In this document: piece after piece, positions 26,804 through 39,505 of the stretch
Layout: each line of letters starts with the position of its first letter
How positions within the stretch are numbered: position 1 is the first letter of the stretch
Assembly (NCBI GenBank): GCA_913063165.1
Contig: CAJXZL010000006.1
Location: 1 to 64,000 of the forward strand
Length of the DNA: 64,000 nt
Direction of reading: 5' to 3'
From: an uncultured Saccharospirillaceae bacterium
Lineage (GTDB): Bacteria; Pseudomonadota; Gammaproteobacteria; Pseudomonadales; Natronospirillaceae
Translations under genes and position numbers: made by a program
Notes under the pieces: generated by a model
What the model was told of the DNA's origin: nothing
Seen by the model: the letters and a program-made list of their open reading frames with translations, nothing else
Databases searched by the model: none

Positions 26804-26821
26804 TTCAAACAACTGTTTGAA
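26804..26821. promoter_or_regulatory. PsrA-type operator upstream of fadBA
   Basis: A perfect palindrome, TTCAAAC-AACT-GTTTGAA, lies 58 bases before the fadB start. It contains CAAAC-N4-GTTTG, which fits the published PsrA consensus; in Pseudomonas, PsrA is a fatty-acid-responsive repressor of fadBA. The site is seen directly. Binding is inferred, and no psrA gene is in the window. Confidence 0.7.
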
Positions 26822-26879
26822 ATGGTTTCTTATGTCCTTAGGGATGTAATTCTTGTCACCCTTTATGGAGGCTCATTGG

Positions 26880-29033
26880 ATGATATTCCAGAGTGAAGCG
26901 TTTTCAGTCACCCTTGGTACCGAAGGTATAGCGGAACTGAAATTCGATTTTCAAAATGAATCCGTCAACAAGTTTAACAAGCGTGCCATCCTCGATTTAA
27001 AGGCAGCCGTGGAAGTTATCGGCGCCAATAGCGAGATCAAAGGCTTGGTTATTTCCAGTGGAAAATCAACCTTTGTGGTAGGCGCAGACATTACCGAGTT
27101 TGGTGAAATGTTCGCTGGCCCTGAAGATGCGTTGATCGCTGACATTTTGACGACCAATGAAATCTTCTCATCTCTTGAAGATTTGCCAATTCCAACAGTA
27201 GCCGCGATTAACGGTATTTGCTTGGGTGGTGGTTTTGAATTTGCACTGGCTGCTGACTTTCGCGTGATGTCGACGTCTGCTGTAGTAGGCTTACCTGAAA
27301 CCAAACTGGGTCTATACCCAGGATTTGGCGGTACCGTGCGCTTGTCGCGACTAATTGGTGCTGATAATGCCATCGAATGGATTGCATCTGGTTCAGAAAA
27401 ACGTCCTGACGCTGCATTTAAAGATGGCGCAGTTGACGCGGTTGTAGCGCCGGAGGCTTTGGCTGACGCAGCGTTCAATCTGGTGAAATCAGCCATTAAC
27501 GGCAAGTTTGATTTTCTAGCCCGTAAGGCTGAAAAGAAAGGCCCTCTTGATATCAACAGTATCGAAAGCATGATGACCTTTGAAACGGCTAAAGGCTTTA
27601 TCGCTGGCAAAGCGGGTCCTCATTACCCGGCCCCCGTTGAAATGGTTAAGACCATTCAAAAGCATGCGACCCTCACTCGCGATAAGGCGTTGGCGGTTGA
27701 AGCTAAGGGTTTTGCCAAGTTGGCAAAAACCAAAGCAGCTAGTAACTTGATTGGCTTGTTCTTGAATGACCAGTTATTGAAAAAGACTGCTAAGCAGTGG
27801 GAAAAATCAGCCAAGCCAGTCAATATGATCGGCGTATTGGGTGCCGGTATTATGGGTGGCGGTATAGCCTATCAGTCAGCATCTAAGGGCATTCCTATCT
27901 TGATGAAAGACATCAATGAAGGTGGTATTTCTCTAGGTTTGGCGGAAGCCGCTAAGTTGACCGTCAAGATGGTTGAAAGTGGTCGTATGAAGCCTGAAAA
28001 AATGGCTAAAATTCTAAACGACATTCGTCCAACACTAAATTATGGTGATTTCAAAAACGTTGACGTGGTGATTGAAGCCGTTGTTGAAAACGTTAACGTG
28101 AAGAAAGCCGTATTAGCGGAAGCAGAAACCATGCTGCGCGACGATGCCATTTTAACGTCAAACACCTCGACCATCTCGATTACGGAATTGGCTACGGCCG
28201 TGAAGCGTCCTGAGCAATTCTGTGGTATGCACTTTTTCAACCCAGTACACCGTATGCCGTTGGTAGAAGTCATTCGTGGTGAACACACCAATGATGAAAC
28301 GGTTGCCACGGTAGTAGATTTAGCCCGCAAAATGGGTAAGTCACCTATTGTTGTGAACGACTGCCCAGGATTTCTGGTCAACCGCGTGTTATTCCCATAC
28401 TTTGGTGGATTCGCCCGCTTGCTACATGACGGTGTGGACTTCCAGAGAATTGATAAGTTATTAGAGCGTTTTGGCTGGCCAATGGGCCCTGCCTACCTGA
28501 TGGATGTTGTCGGTATTGATACCGGTGTTCATGCGCAGGCGGTCATGGCGGCTGGTTTCCCTGACCGTATGGCTGAAGATTTCAAATCTGCCGTTCAGGT
28601 GATGTTTGAAAATCAACGTTTTGGTCAGAAGAACGCGGTGGGTTTCTATCGTTATGAAACTGACAAAAAGGGTAAGCCTAAGAAAGTCGTAGATCAGGCA
28701 ACCTATGATCTCATCGCGCCTGTGCAGGGTGAATCGGTAGAATGCAGTGATGACGACATTGTCAATCGCATGATGATTCCGCTGTGTTTAGAAACGGTCC
28801 GTTGTTTAGAAGACAACATCGTGGCGTCAGCGGCTGAAGCAGACATGGGCTTGATCTACGGTATTGGCTTCCCTCCACATTTGGGTGGCGCGTTGAAATA
28901 TATCGACGATATGGGCGTGGCAGCATTTGTTGCCCTAGCAGATGGCTATAAGGACTTGGGTGCGTTGTATCACCCTACTGAGAAGCTACGTGACATGGCC
29001 AAATCTGGCGCAACATTTTTCGGCAAGAAATAG
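26880..29033 (+). CDS. fadB: Fatty acid oxidation complex alpha subunit FadB
   Basis: The 717-residue multifunctional enzyme is close to E. coli FadB in length. The N-terminal enoyl-CoA hydratase/isomerase domain (about residues 1-190) contains [26 protein letters not shown] and [15 protein letters not shown] with the two catalytic glutamates. The 3-hydroxyacyl-CoA dehydrogenase part (about 310-700) starts with the NAD-binding [14 protein letters not shown] motif. It works with FadA in aerobic beta-oxidation. The ATG at 26880 has GGAGG upstream. It is cotranscribed with fadA and likely controlled by the palindrome at 26804. Confidence 0.96.
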   Translation: MIFQSEAFSVTLGTEGIAELKFDFQNESVNKFNKRAILDLKAAVEVIGANSEIKGLVISSGKSTFVVGADITEFGEMFAGPEDALIADILTTNEIFSSLEDLPIPTVAAINGICLGGGFEFALAADFRVMSTSAVVGLPETKLGLYPGFGGTVRLSRLIGADNAIEWIASGSEKRPDAAFKDGAVDAVVAPEALADAAFNLVKSAINGKFDFLARKAEKKGPLDINSIESMMTFETAKGFIAGKAGPHYPAPVEMVKTIQKHATLTRDKALAVEAKGFAKLAKTKAASNLIGLFLNDQLLKKTAKQWEKSAKPVNMIGVLGAGIMGGGIAYQSASKGIPILMKDINEGGISLGLAEAAKLTVKMVESGRMKPEKMAKILNDIRPTLNYGDFKNVDVVIEAVVENVNVKKAVLAEAETMLRDDAILTSNTSTISITELATAVKRPEQFCGMHFFNPVHRMPLVEVIRGEHTNDETVATVVDLARKMGKSPIVVNDCPGFLVNRVLFPYFGGFARLLHDGVDFQRIDKLLERFGWPMGPAYLMDVVGIDTGVHAQAVMAAGFPDRMAEDFKSAVQVMFENQRFGQKNAVGFYRYETDKKGKPKKVVDQATYDLIAPVQGESVECSDDDIVNRMMIPLCLETVRCLEDNIVASAAEADMGLIYGIGFPPHLGGALKYIDDMGVAAFVALADGYKDLGALYHPTEKLRDMAKSGATFFGKK

Positions 29034-29036
29034 TAG

Positions 29037-30224
<1,188 letters not shown>

Positions 30225-30265
30225 GCCTCATAGGCTGCGCGAATGTGCGCCGTCTTATGAACATG

Positions 30266-30305
30266 ATCAGGTGCTGGTGCATACCAGACACCTGATTTTT
30301 TTTTG
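30266..30305 (+). terminator. Rho-independent terminator of fadBA
   Basis: Arms ATCAGGTG / CACCTGAT, extended by an inner TGG / CCA pairing with small bulges, are followed by nine T residues. Confidence 0.85.
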
Positions 30306-30626
30306 GTGCTTGTTTCCCAATCTAAGCCACTTATTGGGATTGTTTCTTATTGTGATACCCGCTTGGTATTGGTTCAAACCGCGCGACTGATTGTTGCTAT
30401 CGGATAGACTAAAAATTTTGTGTCGGGATGACATCCGATCTAAGAGCAGTCATTTTTGAGCATCTGAGTAAATGGCATTTGGTTGCGATAGTGCAATAAA
30501 TTGCGTTTTATCAAAGGGTTAACGCCAATAGTGGTTGACTAACCTTGGGTTGATCGGGCATAACATGAGGCGAGGGCGATGTTGGTAATTGATGACATTC
30601 AACCCAGCAATTAGGTTTTGCTTCAC

Positions 30627-30655
30627 TTGACCTGCTGCTGTCAACGCGATATACC
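30627..30655 (+). promoter_or_regulatory. Probable topA promoter
   Basis: TTGACC (30627-30632) and TATACC (30650-30655) are separated by 17 bases. The topA ATG is 61 bases further on. Confidence 0.45.
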
Positions 30656-30715
30656 TGCCCCGCATTCGCAGTCTCACTGTACCGTTTTTCTTAATTATCT
30701 TCAGGACATCTAAAC

Positions 30716-33331
30716 ATGGGCAAAGCATTGGTCATTGTGGAATCACCCGCAAAAGCCAAAACGATCAACAAGTATCTCGGCTCTGATTTCGTGGTCAAAA
30801 GTTCAATTGGTCACATTCGAGATTTGCCGGTTAGTGGGCAAGGTAAAGTGGTTGACGCCAAAGCACGTGCTAAGGCAGCCGCAGAGACCCGCAAGTTGTC
30901 ACCTGAGCAAAAGATCGTTCAGAGGCAAAAAAACACCCGCAAACAGTTGATCGGTCGCATGGGCGTTAACCCAGAAAAGAATTGGGATGCGCGCTATGAA
31001 ATATTGCCTGGCAAAGAAAAGGTAGTAGATGAACTGCGCCGTCTAGCCAAGTCTGCTGACACCATATATCTCGCAACGGATTTGGACCGCGAAGGGGAGG
31101 CCATTGCTTGGCACCTGCAGCAGGCCATTGGTGGCGACGAAAAGAAATACCGCCGTGTGGTATTTAACGAGATTACCAAATCAGCTATTCAAGAAGCATT
31201 TAAGTCACCCGGTACCCTAGATATCAATCGCGTTAATGCCCAGCAAGCCCGACGATTCTTAGACCGCGTGGTGGGCTATATGCTGTCACCCTTGTTGTGG
31301 TCGAAAATTGCCCGAGGTTTGTCAGCCGGACGCGTACAGTCGGTAGCGGTGCGTATTGTGGTTGACCGAGAGCGCGAAATCCGTGCTTTCAATCCAGAAG
31401 AATTTTGGAAATTAGGCGCTCAAGTGTCTCATTCCGTTGGTGGTATGCAATTAGATGTCACCAAGTATCAGGCTAAAGAGTTCCGTCCTTCAGATAAGGC
31501 AGCGTCAGATGCGCACGTTCAACGGCTTCAAAATGCAACCTTTGTATTAGAATCTCGTGAAGACAAGCCGACGAGCAGCAAGGCGGCTCCACCGTTTATT
31601 ACATCGACACTGCAGCAAGCGGCCAGCACGCAATTGGGTTTCAGTGTTAAGAAGACCATGATGATGGCACAGCGTTTGTACGAAGCGGGTTATATCACCT
31701 ATATGCGTACCGACAGCACCAATTTGAGTGCAGATGCTGTCACCGCCGCAAGGGCCCTTATTGCTTCGCAGTACGGTGATTCGTACCTGCCCAAGGATCC
31801 AGTCCAATACGGCAGCTCCAAGTCCGCACAGGAAGCCCACGAAGCGATTCGTCCGTCAGATGCTGACGTTAAATCGACCCAGTTGGTAAATATGGAGCGG
31901 GATGCCGAGCGCATGTATGAGCTTATTTGGCGTCGATTTATCGCGTGTCAGATGGTGCCGGCACAATACAAGAGTACCAAAATAAAAGTCGCTGCCTCTG
32001 AATATCAGTTGTCGGCCAAAGGCCGTATCCTGGTATTTGATGGCTATACGCGAGTCAATAAAGACCTTAAAAAGCAGGGCGATGACCTAGACTTGCCCGA
32101 TATTCCGGTCGGTGCAGAGCTCATTCTCGATAAATTGAGTCCTGTACAACACTTCACCAAGCCGTCGCCACGATTTACCGAAGCCTCATTAGTGAAAGAA
32201 TTGGAGAAGCGGGGCATTGGGCGTCCGTCTACCTATGCGTCTATTATCTCCACCATTCAAGACCGTGGTTATGTTTCTCTAACCAATAAGCGTTTTTATG
32301 CCGAAAAGATGGGCGACATTGTTACCGAGCGATTGGTTGAAAACTTTGACGACTTGATGGACTACAATTTTACAGCGCACCTAGAAACCGACTTGGACGC
32401 AGTAGCGACTGGCAAAGCCGATTGGCTCAACGTTCTAAACGAATTTTACAAAGGTTTTAGTGCCAAGTTGGGTGCCGCCGATCAGAATATGCGGTTGAAT
32501 GATCCAGTTGAAACCGACATTGACTGTCCTTCTTGCGGCCGAAAAATGGGCATTCGCAATGGCAGCACCGGCGTCTTCTTAGGATGCTCTGGCTATGCAT
32601 TACCACCAAAAGAGCGTTGCAAAACTACCATTAATTTGGTGCCCGGCGATGAAGTCATCAGTGCCGATGCAGACGACGAGGCGGAATCACGCTTATTGAT
32701 TACCAAAAAGCGTTGTACGATTTGTGACACTGCAATGGAAAGCTACTTGCTCGACGAATCGCGTAAGCTGCATATCTGTGGTAACAACCCAGATTGCGGT
32801 GGCTATGCAGTCGAAAAGGGCGAATTCAAGATTAAGGGTTATGACGGCCCTGTCTTGGAATGTGATAAGTGCGGCGACCAGATGCAGTTGAAAACGGGTC
32901 GATTCGGCAAATATTTTGGCTGCATGAGTGACGACTGTAAGAACACCCGTAAACTGTTGCGGAGCGGTGAGCCTGCGCCACCAAAGGCAGATCCTATCCA
33001 CATGCCTGATCTAAAGTGTCAGCGTGTTGATGACTACTATGTATTGCGTGATGGCGCTTCTGGCATATTTTTGGCCGCCAGTAAGTTTCCGAGAAATCGC
33101 GAGACGCGTGCGCCGTTTGTGAAAGAATTGGTGCCAGTGCGCGATCAGTTAGACCCAAAGTTAACCTATTTGGCCAGTGCGCCACTCAAGGATAATGACG
33201 GCAATGACGCCCAAATTCGCTATAGTAGAAAGACCAAAGAACAATACGCCATGACAGAAAATGAAGCAGGTAAGCCTACGGGCTGGCGTGCGTTCTATGA
33301 CAATGGTAAGTGGGTCGTAACCGGCAAGTAA
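30716..33331 (+). CDS. topA: DNA topoisomerase I
   Basis: The 871-residue type IA enzyme relaxes negative supercoils. The Toprim domain opens with [20 protein letters not shown]. The active-site tyrosine lies near residue 320 in [14 protein letters not shown]. The C-terminal third carries three zinc-ribbon-like CxxC modules ([33 protein letters not shown]), as in E. coli TopA. Length and order are normal. Confidence 0.97.
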   Translation: MGKALVIVESPAKAKTINKYLGSDFVVKSSIGHIRDLPVSGQGKVVDAKARAKAAAETRKLSPEQKIVQRQKNTRKQLIGRMGVNPEKNWDARYEILPGKEKVVDELRRLAKSADTIYLATDLDREGEAIAWHLQQAIGGDEKKYRRVVFNEITKSAIQEAFKSPGTLDINRVNAQQARRFLDRVVGYMLSPLLWSKIARGLSAGRVQSVAVRIVVDREREIRAFNPEEFWKLGAQVSHSVGGMQLDVTKYQAKEFRPSDKAASDAHVQRLQNATFVLESREDKPTSSKAAPPFITSTLQQAASTQLGFSVKKTMMMAQRLYEAGYITYMRTDSTNLSADAVTAARALIASQYGDSYLPKDPVQYGSSKSAQEAHEAIRPSDADVKSTQLVNMERDAERMYELIWRRFIACQMVPAQYKSTKIKVAASEYQLSAKGRILVFDGYTRVNKDLKKQGDDLDLPDIPVGAELILDKLSPVQHFTKPSPRFTEASLVKELEKRGIGRPSTYASIISTIQDRGYVSLTNKRFYAEKMGDIVTERLVENFDDLMDYNFTAHLETDLDAVATGKADWLNVLNEFYKGFSAKLGAADQNMRLNDPVETDIDCPSCGRKMGIRNGSTGVFLGCSGYALPPKERCKTTINLVPGDEVISADADDEAESRLLITKKRCTICDTAMESYLLDESRKLHICGNNPDCGGYAVEKGEFKIKGYDGPVLECDKCGDQMQLKTGRFGKYFGCMSDDCKNTRKLLRSGEPAPPKADPIHMPDLKCQRVDDYYVLRDGASGIFLAASKFPRNRETRAPFVKELVPVRDQLDPKLTYLASAPLKDNDGNDAQIRYSRKTKEQYAMTENEAGKPTGWRAFYDNGKWVVTGK

Positions 33332-33353
33332 GCTGGTTTAGAATCTACAGCAG

Positions 33354-33379
33354 AAGCCGTGCGTGTCACGGCTTTTTTG
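33354..33379 (+). terminator. Rho-independent terminator of topA
   Basis: The stem AAGCCGTG / CACGGCTT with a 5-base loop is followed by a T run, 22 bases after the topA stop. Confidence 0.88.
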
Positions 33380-33533
33380 TGCCTACAGAAAACGTATCAT
33401 ACCTTGGTAGTCTGGCGTTACGCCTACGTGGATTGTATAAATAAGCATCAATGTAATGGGTCGCAGATTTTTATTAAGCCGTTGTGAGTGAGGCTCATTG
33501 AATTATCAGTCTATATGGCCAGGGGCGACAGTC

Positions 33534-35165
33534 ATGCTACAAAAATACCGCGGTGACTTATTGGGTGGTGCTACGGCCGCTATTGTCGCCCTGCCGTTGG
33601 CATTGGCTTTTGGTGTCGCATCTGGCGCGGGTGCTGCAGCTGGTATGTATGGTGCTATCTTTGCTGGATTTTTTGCGGCGCTATTTGGTGGTACTCCCGC
33701 TCAGGTAACTGGTCCCACTGGTCCCATGACCGTGGTCATGGCCTTGGTGATTACCCATTTCTCGCCGAATATCACTGCGGCTTTTACGGTCGTCATGCTA
33801 GCGGGCTGTCTCCAAATTCTATTCGGTAAAATGGGCTTCGGCCGGTTTATCAAATTGATGCCACAGCCGGTTATTTCGGGCTTTATGAGTGGCATTGGCA
33901 TTATCATCATTCTACTGCAAATGGGTGCGTTGACCGGAAATACGTTGCCTGATGGCAGTGTTTTGACTCAGGCGTTGGCCATTCCAAATATGGTGGCCCA
34001 TATTAATGTTGAAGCCTTGCTGTTGGGGCTGGTGACCCTGAGTGTGATGTTTTTCTCACCTAAAAGGCTCACACACTATGTGCCGCCACCGTTGCTGGCC
34101 ATTGTGGTTGGCTGGCTATTAGCGGCTTTATTTGCGCCCAATGCACCAGTGATTGGGCAGATACCAAGCGGTCTTCCGGTCTTTCATTGGCCGGCCATCT
34201 CAATCGCAGATCTGCCGTACATTCTGCGGTTTGCATTGGTGCTCGCATTTCTAGGTGCAATCGACTCCCTGTTGACCTCATTGGTGGCTGATGCGGTAAC
34301 GCGCACCTCGCATGACTCTAATAAAGAGTTGGTTGGTCAGGGTCTTGGCAATATTGCCTCAGGTTTAATGGGTGGTTTGCCGGGAGCCGGTGCCACCATG
34401 CGGACCTTAATAAACGTCCGATCTGGTGGTAATAGTAGACTAAGTGGCGTGGCCCATTCGCTAATTTTACTGTCTATATTGTTGGCCTTTGGTGATGTGG
34501 CGGGATCGATTCCGCTTGCCGTATTGGGTGGTATTTTGGTGAAAGTGGGCATCGATATTATCGATTGGCGTTATTTGTTGCGCATTCATCAGTTACCCAA
34601 GTCGGGTGTGGTGATCATGCTGACCACGTTGGTAATGACCGTGTTTGTCGACTTGATTACAGCGGTTGCCGTGGGCTTTGTGATGGCATCCGTGCTATTT
34701 GTGTCCCGCATGGCGGATGCCCAAGTCAAAAGTGCTAAGTTCATCTATGGCGCTGATCAAATGCAAGACGCGTTACCTGAAGAGGGGCAGTTGTTGGAAG
34801 CTCTTGAGGGCCGTGTGGTCTTGTTTTCAATAGAGGGCCCGCTCAGCTTTGGATCTGCAAGAGACGTTGTGAAGATGATTCAGAACGACGTTCATAAAGA
34901 TGTGTTAATCCTCGACTTTTCGCACATTCCCTTCATTGACAGCTCTGCGTCAGCCGCGCTTCGGGATATCATTCAGCGGCTAAACGACGCAAAAGCGAGT
35001 GTGATTGTTTTTGGGGTTAAGGAAGACGTATTAGCGGTGTTACGAAAGGTCGACGTTATTCGCATACTGGGAGAGGGTCATGTTACTCAAACACGTTTAG
35101 AAGCGCTGAGATTGGCTCATGTTCTCTGTACGGGAGCCTTGTATGAAACCCCACCATCCATTTAA
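33534..35165 (+). CDS. SulP family transporter, BicA-like, with STAS domain
   Basis: The 543-residue membrane protein resembles the cyanobacterial Na+-dependent bicarbonate transporter BicA more than sulfate permeases. Shared blocks are RGDLLGGATAAIVALPLALAFG, FFAALFGGTPAQVTGPTGPM, ISGFMSGIGIIIILLQ and SNKELVGQGLGNIASGL. A C-terminal STAS domain (about residues 420-535) contains LDFSHIPFIDSSASAAL. Bicarbonate uptake coupled to Na+ is plausible but not proved. An upstream TTG at 33498 is an alternative start; the ATG at 33534 has AGGGG at good spacing. It is convergent with gltA. Confidence 0.88.
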   Translation: MLQKYRGDLLGGATAAIVALPLALAFGVASGAGAAAGMYGAIFAGFFAALFGGTPAQVTGPTGPMTVVMALVITHFSPNITAAFTVVMLAGCLQILFGKMGFGRFIKLMPQPVISGFMSGIGIIIILLQMGALTGNTLPDGSVLTQALAIPNMVAHINVEALLLGLVTLSVMFFSPKRLTHYVPPPLLAIVVGWLLAALFAPNAPVIGQIPSGLPVFHWPAISIADLPYILRFALVLAFLGAIDSLLTSLVADAVTRTSHDSNKELVGQGLGNIASGLMGGLPGAGATMRTLINVRSGGNSRLSGVAHSLILLSILLAFGDVAGSIPLAVLGGILVKVGIDIIDWRYLLRIHQLPKSGVVIMLTTLVMTVFVDLITAVAVGFVMASVLFVSRMADAQVKSAKFIYGADQMQDALPEEGQLLEALEGRVVLFSIEGPLSFGSARDVVKMIQNDVHKDVLILDFSHIPFIDSSASAALRDIIQRLNDAKASVIVFGVKEDVLAVLRKVDVIRILGEGHVTQTRLEALRLAHVLCTGALYETPPSI

Positions 35166-35210
35166 TGTCCGCACCTTACAGCTGGGCTGATTCAGGTAAA
35201 AATTGCGCAA

Positions 35211-35238
35211 AAAAAATCCCCGATACGTCGGGGATTTT
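35211..35238 (-). terminator. Rho-independent terminator of gltA, probably bidirectional
   Basis: The stem AATCCCCGA / TCGGGGATT with a 4-base loop is flanked by an A run and a T run. It lies between the convergent transporter and gltA genes. Confidence 0.88.
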
Positions 35239-35256
35239 TGTGTTACCGAAAAGGGC

Positions 35257-36537
35257 TTAGCCTTTCTTTGGATAAGAACGCAGAGTCTCACCCGTATACA
35301 GCTGGCGTGGACGGCCAATCTTGTAAGATTCGCTGACCATTTCTTTCCAATGTGAGATCCAGCCTGGTGTACGTCCTAAGGCGAAGATCACAGTAAACAT
35401 TTCTACTGGAATGCCAATCGCTTTTAGGATGATGCCCGAATAGAAGTCGACGTTGGGGTATAGTTTCTTCTCAATGAAGTAGGGGTCTTCAAGAGCGATT
35501 TGCTCAAGACGACGTGCAATTCTAAATAATGAGTCGTTTTCAACACCCATGATTGGCAAGACTTCATCGCATGCCTTTTTCATTACGGTAGCGCGCGGGT
35601 CATAGTTCTTATAAACCCGGTGGCCAAAGCCCATAAGACGGAACGGATCATCTTTGTCTTTTGCGCGCGCAATGAATTCTTCGATGCGAGACTCGTCGCC
35701 AATTTCATTCAGCATGGTCAATACTGCTTCGTTCGCGCCGCCGTGTGCAGGACCCCACAACGCAGCAATGCCGGATGCGATACATGCAAATGGGTTGGCA
35801 CCAGACGAACCAGATAGACGTACTGTAGACGTTGAAGCGTTTTGCTCATGGTCTGCATGCAATAAGAAGATGCGGTCCATAGCTTTGGCTACGACAGGAT
35901 TGGGTACATAGTCTTCGGCTGGTGTGCCAAACATCATATATAAGAAGTTTGATGCATAATCGAGATCATTACGCGGATGCATAAAAGGTTGGCCAATAGA
36001 GTACTTGTATACCATGGCAGCCAAAGTAGGCATTTTAGAGATCAAGCGGTGTGCGGTAATATCGCGGTGACGCTCGTTGGTAATGTCCAGTGAGTCGTGA
36101 TAGAACGCAGACAGTGCACCGACTACACCGACCATCACAGCCATTGGGTGTGAATCACGGCGGAAGCCTTTGAAGAACTGGTGGATTTGCTCATGCACCA
36201 TGGTGTGGTGCGTGATGAGGTCTACGAATTTGGCCTTTTCGGTAGCGTTTGGCAACTCTCCATACAGAAGCAAGAAGCAGGTTTCCAAGTAGTCAGAATT
36301 TTCTGCCAAGTCGTCAATCGCGTAGCCACGGTGTAACAGCTGTCCCTTGCCGCCATCAATATAGGTAATTTTAGATTCACAAGCGGCGGTAGATACAAAC
36401 CCGGGGTCGTACGTAAAATAGCCTTGGGCTGTTAAACCAGATACATCGATGACATCAGGACCTAAAGTTCCTTGATAAATCGGAAGATCGATAGGGTCTT
36501 TGCCTTCGATGATTAACGTAGCCTTTTTATCAGCCAT
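35257..36537 (-). CDS. gltA: Citrate synthase (type II)
   Basis: The 426-residue hexameric-type citrate synthase condenses acetyl-CoA and oxaloacetate. Key regions are [17 protein letters not shown], the catalytic histidine in [29 protein letters not shown] and [13 protein letters not shown] with the conserved histidine, and the aspartate near NVDFYSG. The ATG at 36537 has a perfect AAGGAGG site. The frame extends 28 codons further upstream without support. It is divergent from sdhC, as in many gammaproteobacteria. Confidence 0.97.
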   Translation of the reverse strand: MADKKATLIIEGKDPIDLPIYQGTLGPDVIDVSGLTAQGYFTYDPGFVSTAACESKITYIDGGKGQLLHRGYAIDDLAENSDYLETCFLLLYGELPNATEKAKFVDLITHHTMVHEQIHQFFKGFRRDSHPMAVMVGVVGALSAFYHDSLDITNERHRDITAHRLISKMPTLAAMVYKYSIGQPFMHPRNDLDYASNFLYMMFGTPAEDYVPNPVVAKAMDRIFLLHADHEQNASTSTVRLSGSSGANPFACIASGIAALWGPAHGGANEAVLTMLNEIGDESRIEEFIARAKDKDDPFRLMGFGHRVYKNYDPRATVMKKACDEVLPIMGVENDSLFRIARRLEQIALEDPYFIEKKLYPNVDFYSGIILKAIGIPVEMFTVIFALGRTPGWISHWKEMVSESYKIGRPRQLYTGETLRSYPKKG

Positions 36538-36991
36538 ATAGCCTCCTTTAAGTGTTTTTTCCCACAACAAAGGGATCCTTTTGCTGGGAACATAATGCTC
36601 AGTACGGAATTTATTCACCAATCCCTTAAAACCTAGAGCAAACTATAGAGTCTTAAGAACTTTTGTCAATTTAACCAAGGTATTAGGTGATGCAATAGCG
36701 AGTTTACAACACCAGAAATTGGCCTAAATCAATCTTATAGAAAAAAAACGATAATCGGCAGATTTTGGGGTTCATTGATTTGTAATTGAAACCACTGGAC
36801 TTTATAATCTCCGCCCGATTTCCCGCAGTTAGCGCATGCGTGACAAATGCTTGAAAACCGCCGCTTATATTGATGACAAAAACTCATTAATAGCAGTGGT
36901 TTGCATTTAACTTTTGTCTACTGTAATTGAAATCAAGGGAAACGTAAGATTACCTTTCATTCGGGCTAATACTTAAAAAGAGTGCACTGCT
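36538..36991. promoter_or_regulatory. gltA-sdhC divergent control region
   Basis: These 454 AT-rich bases contain no gene. They hold the sdh promoter described separately. The gltA promoter must lie in the left part, but I could not fix a good match. Confidence 0.5.
36780..36808 (+). promoter_or_regulatory. Promoter of the sdh operon
   Basis: TTGTAA (36780-36785) and a perfect TATAAT (36803-36808) are separated by 17 bases. Transcription would start near 36815, giving a leader of about 175 bases before sdhC, long enough to hold sRNA target sites as in E. coli sdh. Confidence 0.65.
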
Positions 36992-37369
36992 GTGAACAGA
37001 AAAAGACCTGTTAATTTAGATATTATGACCATTAAGCAGCCGCTAGCGGCTATTACGTCCATATTGCACCGGGCGTCGGGCATTTTCCTATTGGTCGGTG
37101 TTGGCTTCCTAATCTGGATGCTGAATCAATCATTGGACTCTCGTCAAGGTTTTGAGGCCGTGCGTAACCTGCTCCAAGAGCCGTTTGCACAGTTCTCACT
37201 GTGGGTGACGTTGTCCGCTGTTATCTATCATTTTGTGGCTGGCATTAAGCACTTGGTGATGGACATGGGCATTGGTGAAACCAAAGAAGGCGTCAAAATG
37301 ATGTCAATTGGTGTTATTGCGATTGCAGGTGTATTGATTGTTCTTACGGGAGTTTGGATATGGGCATGA
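36992..37369 (+). CDS. sdhC: Succinate dehydrogenase cytochrome b556 subunit SdhC
   Basis: The 125-residue membrane anchor subunit has three predicted helices. The N-terminal RPVNLDIMTIKQPLAAITSILHRASG region is typical and includes the quinone-site Ser/Arg. The haem-ligand histidine is in the IYHFVAGIKHLVMD stretch. The start is GTG. Its last bases overlap sdhD. Confidence 0.94.
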   Translation: MNRKRPVNLDIMTIKQPLAAITSILHRASGIFLLVGVGFLIWMLNQSLDSRQGFEAVRNLLQEPFAQFSLWVTLSAVIYHFVAGIKHLVMDMGIGETKEGVKMMSIGVIAIAGVLIVLTGVWIWA

Positions 37370-37713
37370 TGGTGCGTAGCGTGACCAATTGGGGTCGCAG
37401 TGGTTTGTCAGACTGGCTCGTTCAGCGCATGTCTGCAGTGGTATTAGCCGCCTATACACTTTTTATGGCGTCTATATTTGTACAAAATCCGGACCTGACA
37501 TTTTCTGAATGGCAGGCCTTTTTCGACGTGACGTGGGTGAAGCTCTTTACATTGCTTACTGTTTTGTCAGTCGTCGGACACGCCTGGGTAGGTTTGTGGA
37601 CAGTTGCCACAGACTACATTAAGCCAGCGATTATACGGTTTTTCTTTCTTATCGTGGTGGGTGTTACGTTATTCGTATACCTCGTCACCACAGCTACAGC
37701 ATTGTGGGGATAA
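37360..37713 (+). CDS. sdhD: Succinate dehydrogenase membrane anchor SdhD
   Basis: The 117-residue three-helix anchor is identified by VTNWGRSGLSDWLVQRMSAV at the start and HAWVGLWTVATDYIKP, which holds the usual haem/quinone-site residues. The ATG at 37360 overlaps the sdhC stop by 10 bases, so coupling is likely. A TTG 6 bases earlier is an alternative. Confidence 0.93.
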   Translation: MGMMVRSVTNWGRSGLSDWLVQRMSAVVLAAYTLFMASIFVQNPDLTFSEWQAFFDVTWVKLFTLLTVLSVVGHAWVGLWTVATDYIKPAIIRFFFLIVVGVTLFVYLVTTATALWG

Positions 37714-37719
37714 CATAGC

Positions 37720-39492
37720 ATGTCGAATATGAAGACTATGAATTTTGATGCCATCGTTATTGGCGGTGGTGGTGCAGGTATGCGTGCATCGGTGCAGCTT
37801 GCACAGTCGGGCTTACAAACAGCCGTTATCTCTAAAGTATTCCCAACCCGTTCACACACGGTCTCTGCACAGGGTGGTATTACCTGCGCAATCGCCAGTG
37901 ATGACCCGAATGATGATTGGCGCTGGCACATGTATGACACCGTAAAGGGTTCAGACTTTATTGGTGATCAAGAAGCCATTGAATACATGTGTTCTGTTGG
38001 CCCTGAAGCGGTCTATGAGCTTGATCACATGGGTATGCCGTTTTCTCGTACAGAAGCGGGACGTATCTATCAACGTCCTTTTGGTGGTCAGTCAAAAGAT
38101 TTTGGTAAGGGTGGTCAAGCTGCTCGTACCTGTGCTGCTGCTGACCGAACGGGTCACGCATTGTTGCACACCCTATATCAAGCAAACTTGAAAGCTGGCA
38201 CCAAGTTCCTGAACGAATGGTTTGCTGTCGATTTGGTGACTAATGCTGATGGTGCAGTAGTGGGTGTTATCGCTATTTGCATGGAAACGGGCGAGACCGT
38301 TCACATTAAAGCCAAAGCAACCGTATTTGCAACGGGTGGTGCAGGCCGTATTTACGCTTCCACTACCAATGCCCATATTAATACCGGTGACGGTGTTGGT
38401 ATGGCGTTGCGCGCTGGCTTGCCTGTACAGGACATCGAAATGTGGCAGTTCCACCCAACCGGCATTGCTGGCGCGGGTGTATTGGTTACTGAAGGCTGTC
38501 GTGGTGAAGGTGGTTATTTGGTCAATAAAGACGGTGAGCGTTTCATGGAGCGTTATGCGCCGAACTTTAAAGATTTGGCGGGTCGTGACGTTGTTGCCCG
38601 TTCAATGATTCTTGAAATTCTGGCTGGCCGCGGCTGTGGACCAGACGGCGATCATGTTTATCTGAAGCTCGATCACTTGGGTGAAGATGTGTTGAACTCG
38701 CGCCTACCTGGTATTTGTGAGTTGTCCAAGACCTTCGCACACGTCGACCCAGTTAAAGACTTGGTACCGGTTGTTCCAACCTGTCATTACATGATGGGTG
38801 GTATTCCAACCAATATCAGTGGTCAAGCATTGACGCTAGACGACAAAGGCAATGATAAAGTCATTGAAGGCTTCTATGCCTGTGGCGAAGCCGCTTGTGT
38901 ATCGGTACACGGTGCTAACCGTCTAGGTGGTAACTCATTGCTTGACTTGGTTGTATTTGGTCGTGCGGTGGGCATTCAGATTGAAAAGGCAATCAAGGGC
39001 GGCGTAGAGCACCTTGAAGCAACAGAATCTGATGTAGAACGTGCCATGGCCCGTTTGAACCGTTTGAATAATTCTACCGGTGGTGAATCGGTTGATCAGG
39101 TCCGTAAAGACCTTCAGAGCTGCATGCAGTTACACTTCGGTGTTTTCCGAAGTGGCGACAGTATGCAAGACGGTATGAAGAAGTTGGTCGACATTCGTGC
39201 ACGTGTAGAAAATCTGCATTTGCAGGATAAGAGCCAAGCATTTAATACCTCACGTATTGAAGCATTAGAACTTGAAAACCTTCTGGAAGTGGCAGAAGCG
39301 ACAGCGGTTGCTGCTGAAAAGCGCGAAGAAAGCCGCGGCGCGCACGCCCGTGAAGATTTCCCAGAGCGCGATGATGAGAATTGGTTGTGTCACTCTGTTT
39401 ACTTCCCTGCAGACAAGTCTGTTGTGAAGCGTTCAGTGAACGTCACCCCCAAAACTGTTGAAGCTTTCACACCTGTTAAGCGTAGCTACTAG
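37720..39492 (+). CDS. sdhA: Succinate dehydrogenase flavoprotein subunit SdhA
   Basis: The 590-residue subunit carries covalently bound FAD. It has the Rossmann motif [15 protein letters not shown], the flavinylation region [13 protein letters not shown], the substrate-site stretch [13 protein letters not shown], and [18 protein letters not shown]. It oxidises succinate on the cytoplasmic face of complex II. It starts 6 bases after sdhD. Confidence 0.97.
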   Translation: MSNMKTMNFDAIVIGGGGAGMRASVQLAQSGLQTAVISKVFPTRSHTVSAQGGITCAIASDDPNDDWRWHMYDTVKGSDFIGDQEAIEYMCSVGPEAVYELDHMGMPFSRTEAGRIYQRPFGGQSKDFGKGGQAARTCAAADRTGHALLHTLYQANLKAGTKFLNEWFAVDLVTNADGAVVGVIAICMETGETVHIKAKATVFATGGAGRIYASTTNAHINTGDGVGMALRAGLPVQDIEMWQFHPTGIAGAGVLVTEGCRGEGGYLVNKDGERFMERYAPNFKDLAGRDVVARSMILEILAGRGCGPDGDHVYLKLDHLGEDVLNSRLPGICELSKTFAHVDPVKDLVPVVPTCHYMMGGIPTNISGQALTLDDKGNDKVIEGFYACGEAACVSVHGANRLGGNSLLDLVVFGRAVGIQIEKAIKGGVEHLEATESDVERAMARLNRLNNSTGGESVDQVRKDLQSCMQLHFGVFRSGDSMQDGMKKLVDIRARVENLHLQDKSQAFNTSRIEALELENLLEVAEATAVAAEKREESRGAHAREDFPERDDENWLCHSVYFPADKSVVKRSVNVTPKTVEAFTPVKRSY

Positions 39493-39505
39493 GAGAGAAC
39501 CTGTA

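Larger units (their letters stand above)
30225..30715. promoter_or_regulatory. Intergenic region between fadA and topA
   Basis: These 491 bases hold the fadA terminator, then an AT-rich stretch, then a likely topA promoter near the end. Two short open frames overlap here but have no ribosome sites or family resemblance, and I do not call them. Nothing else is clear. Confidence 0.5.

Noticed and set aside
26951-27610. 219-residue minus-strand frame inside fadB
   Set aside because: It is antisense to a clear enzyme gene and has no recognisable domain.
30225-30728. Several short frames between fadA and topA
   Set aside because: They overlap the terminator and promoter, and none has a ribosome site or a recognisable product.
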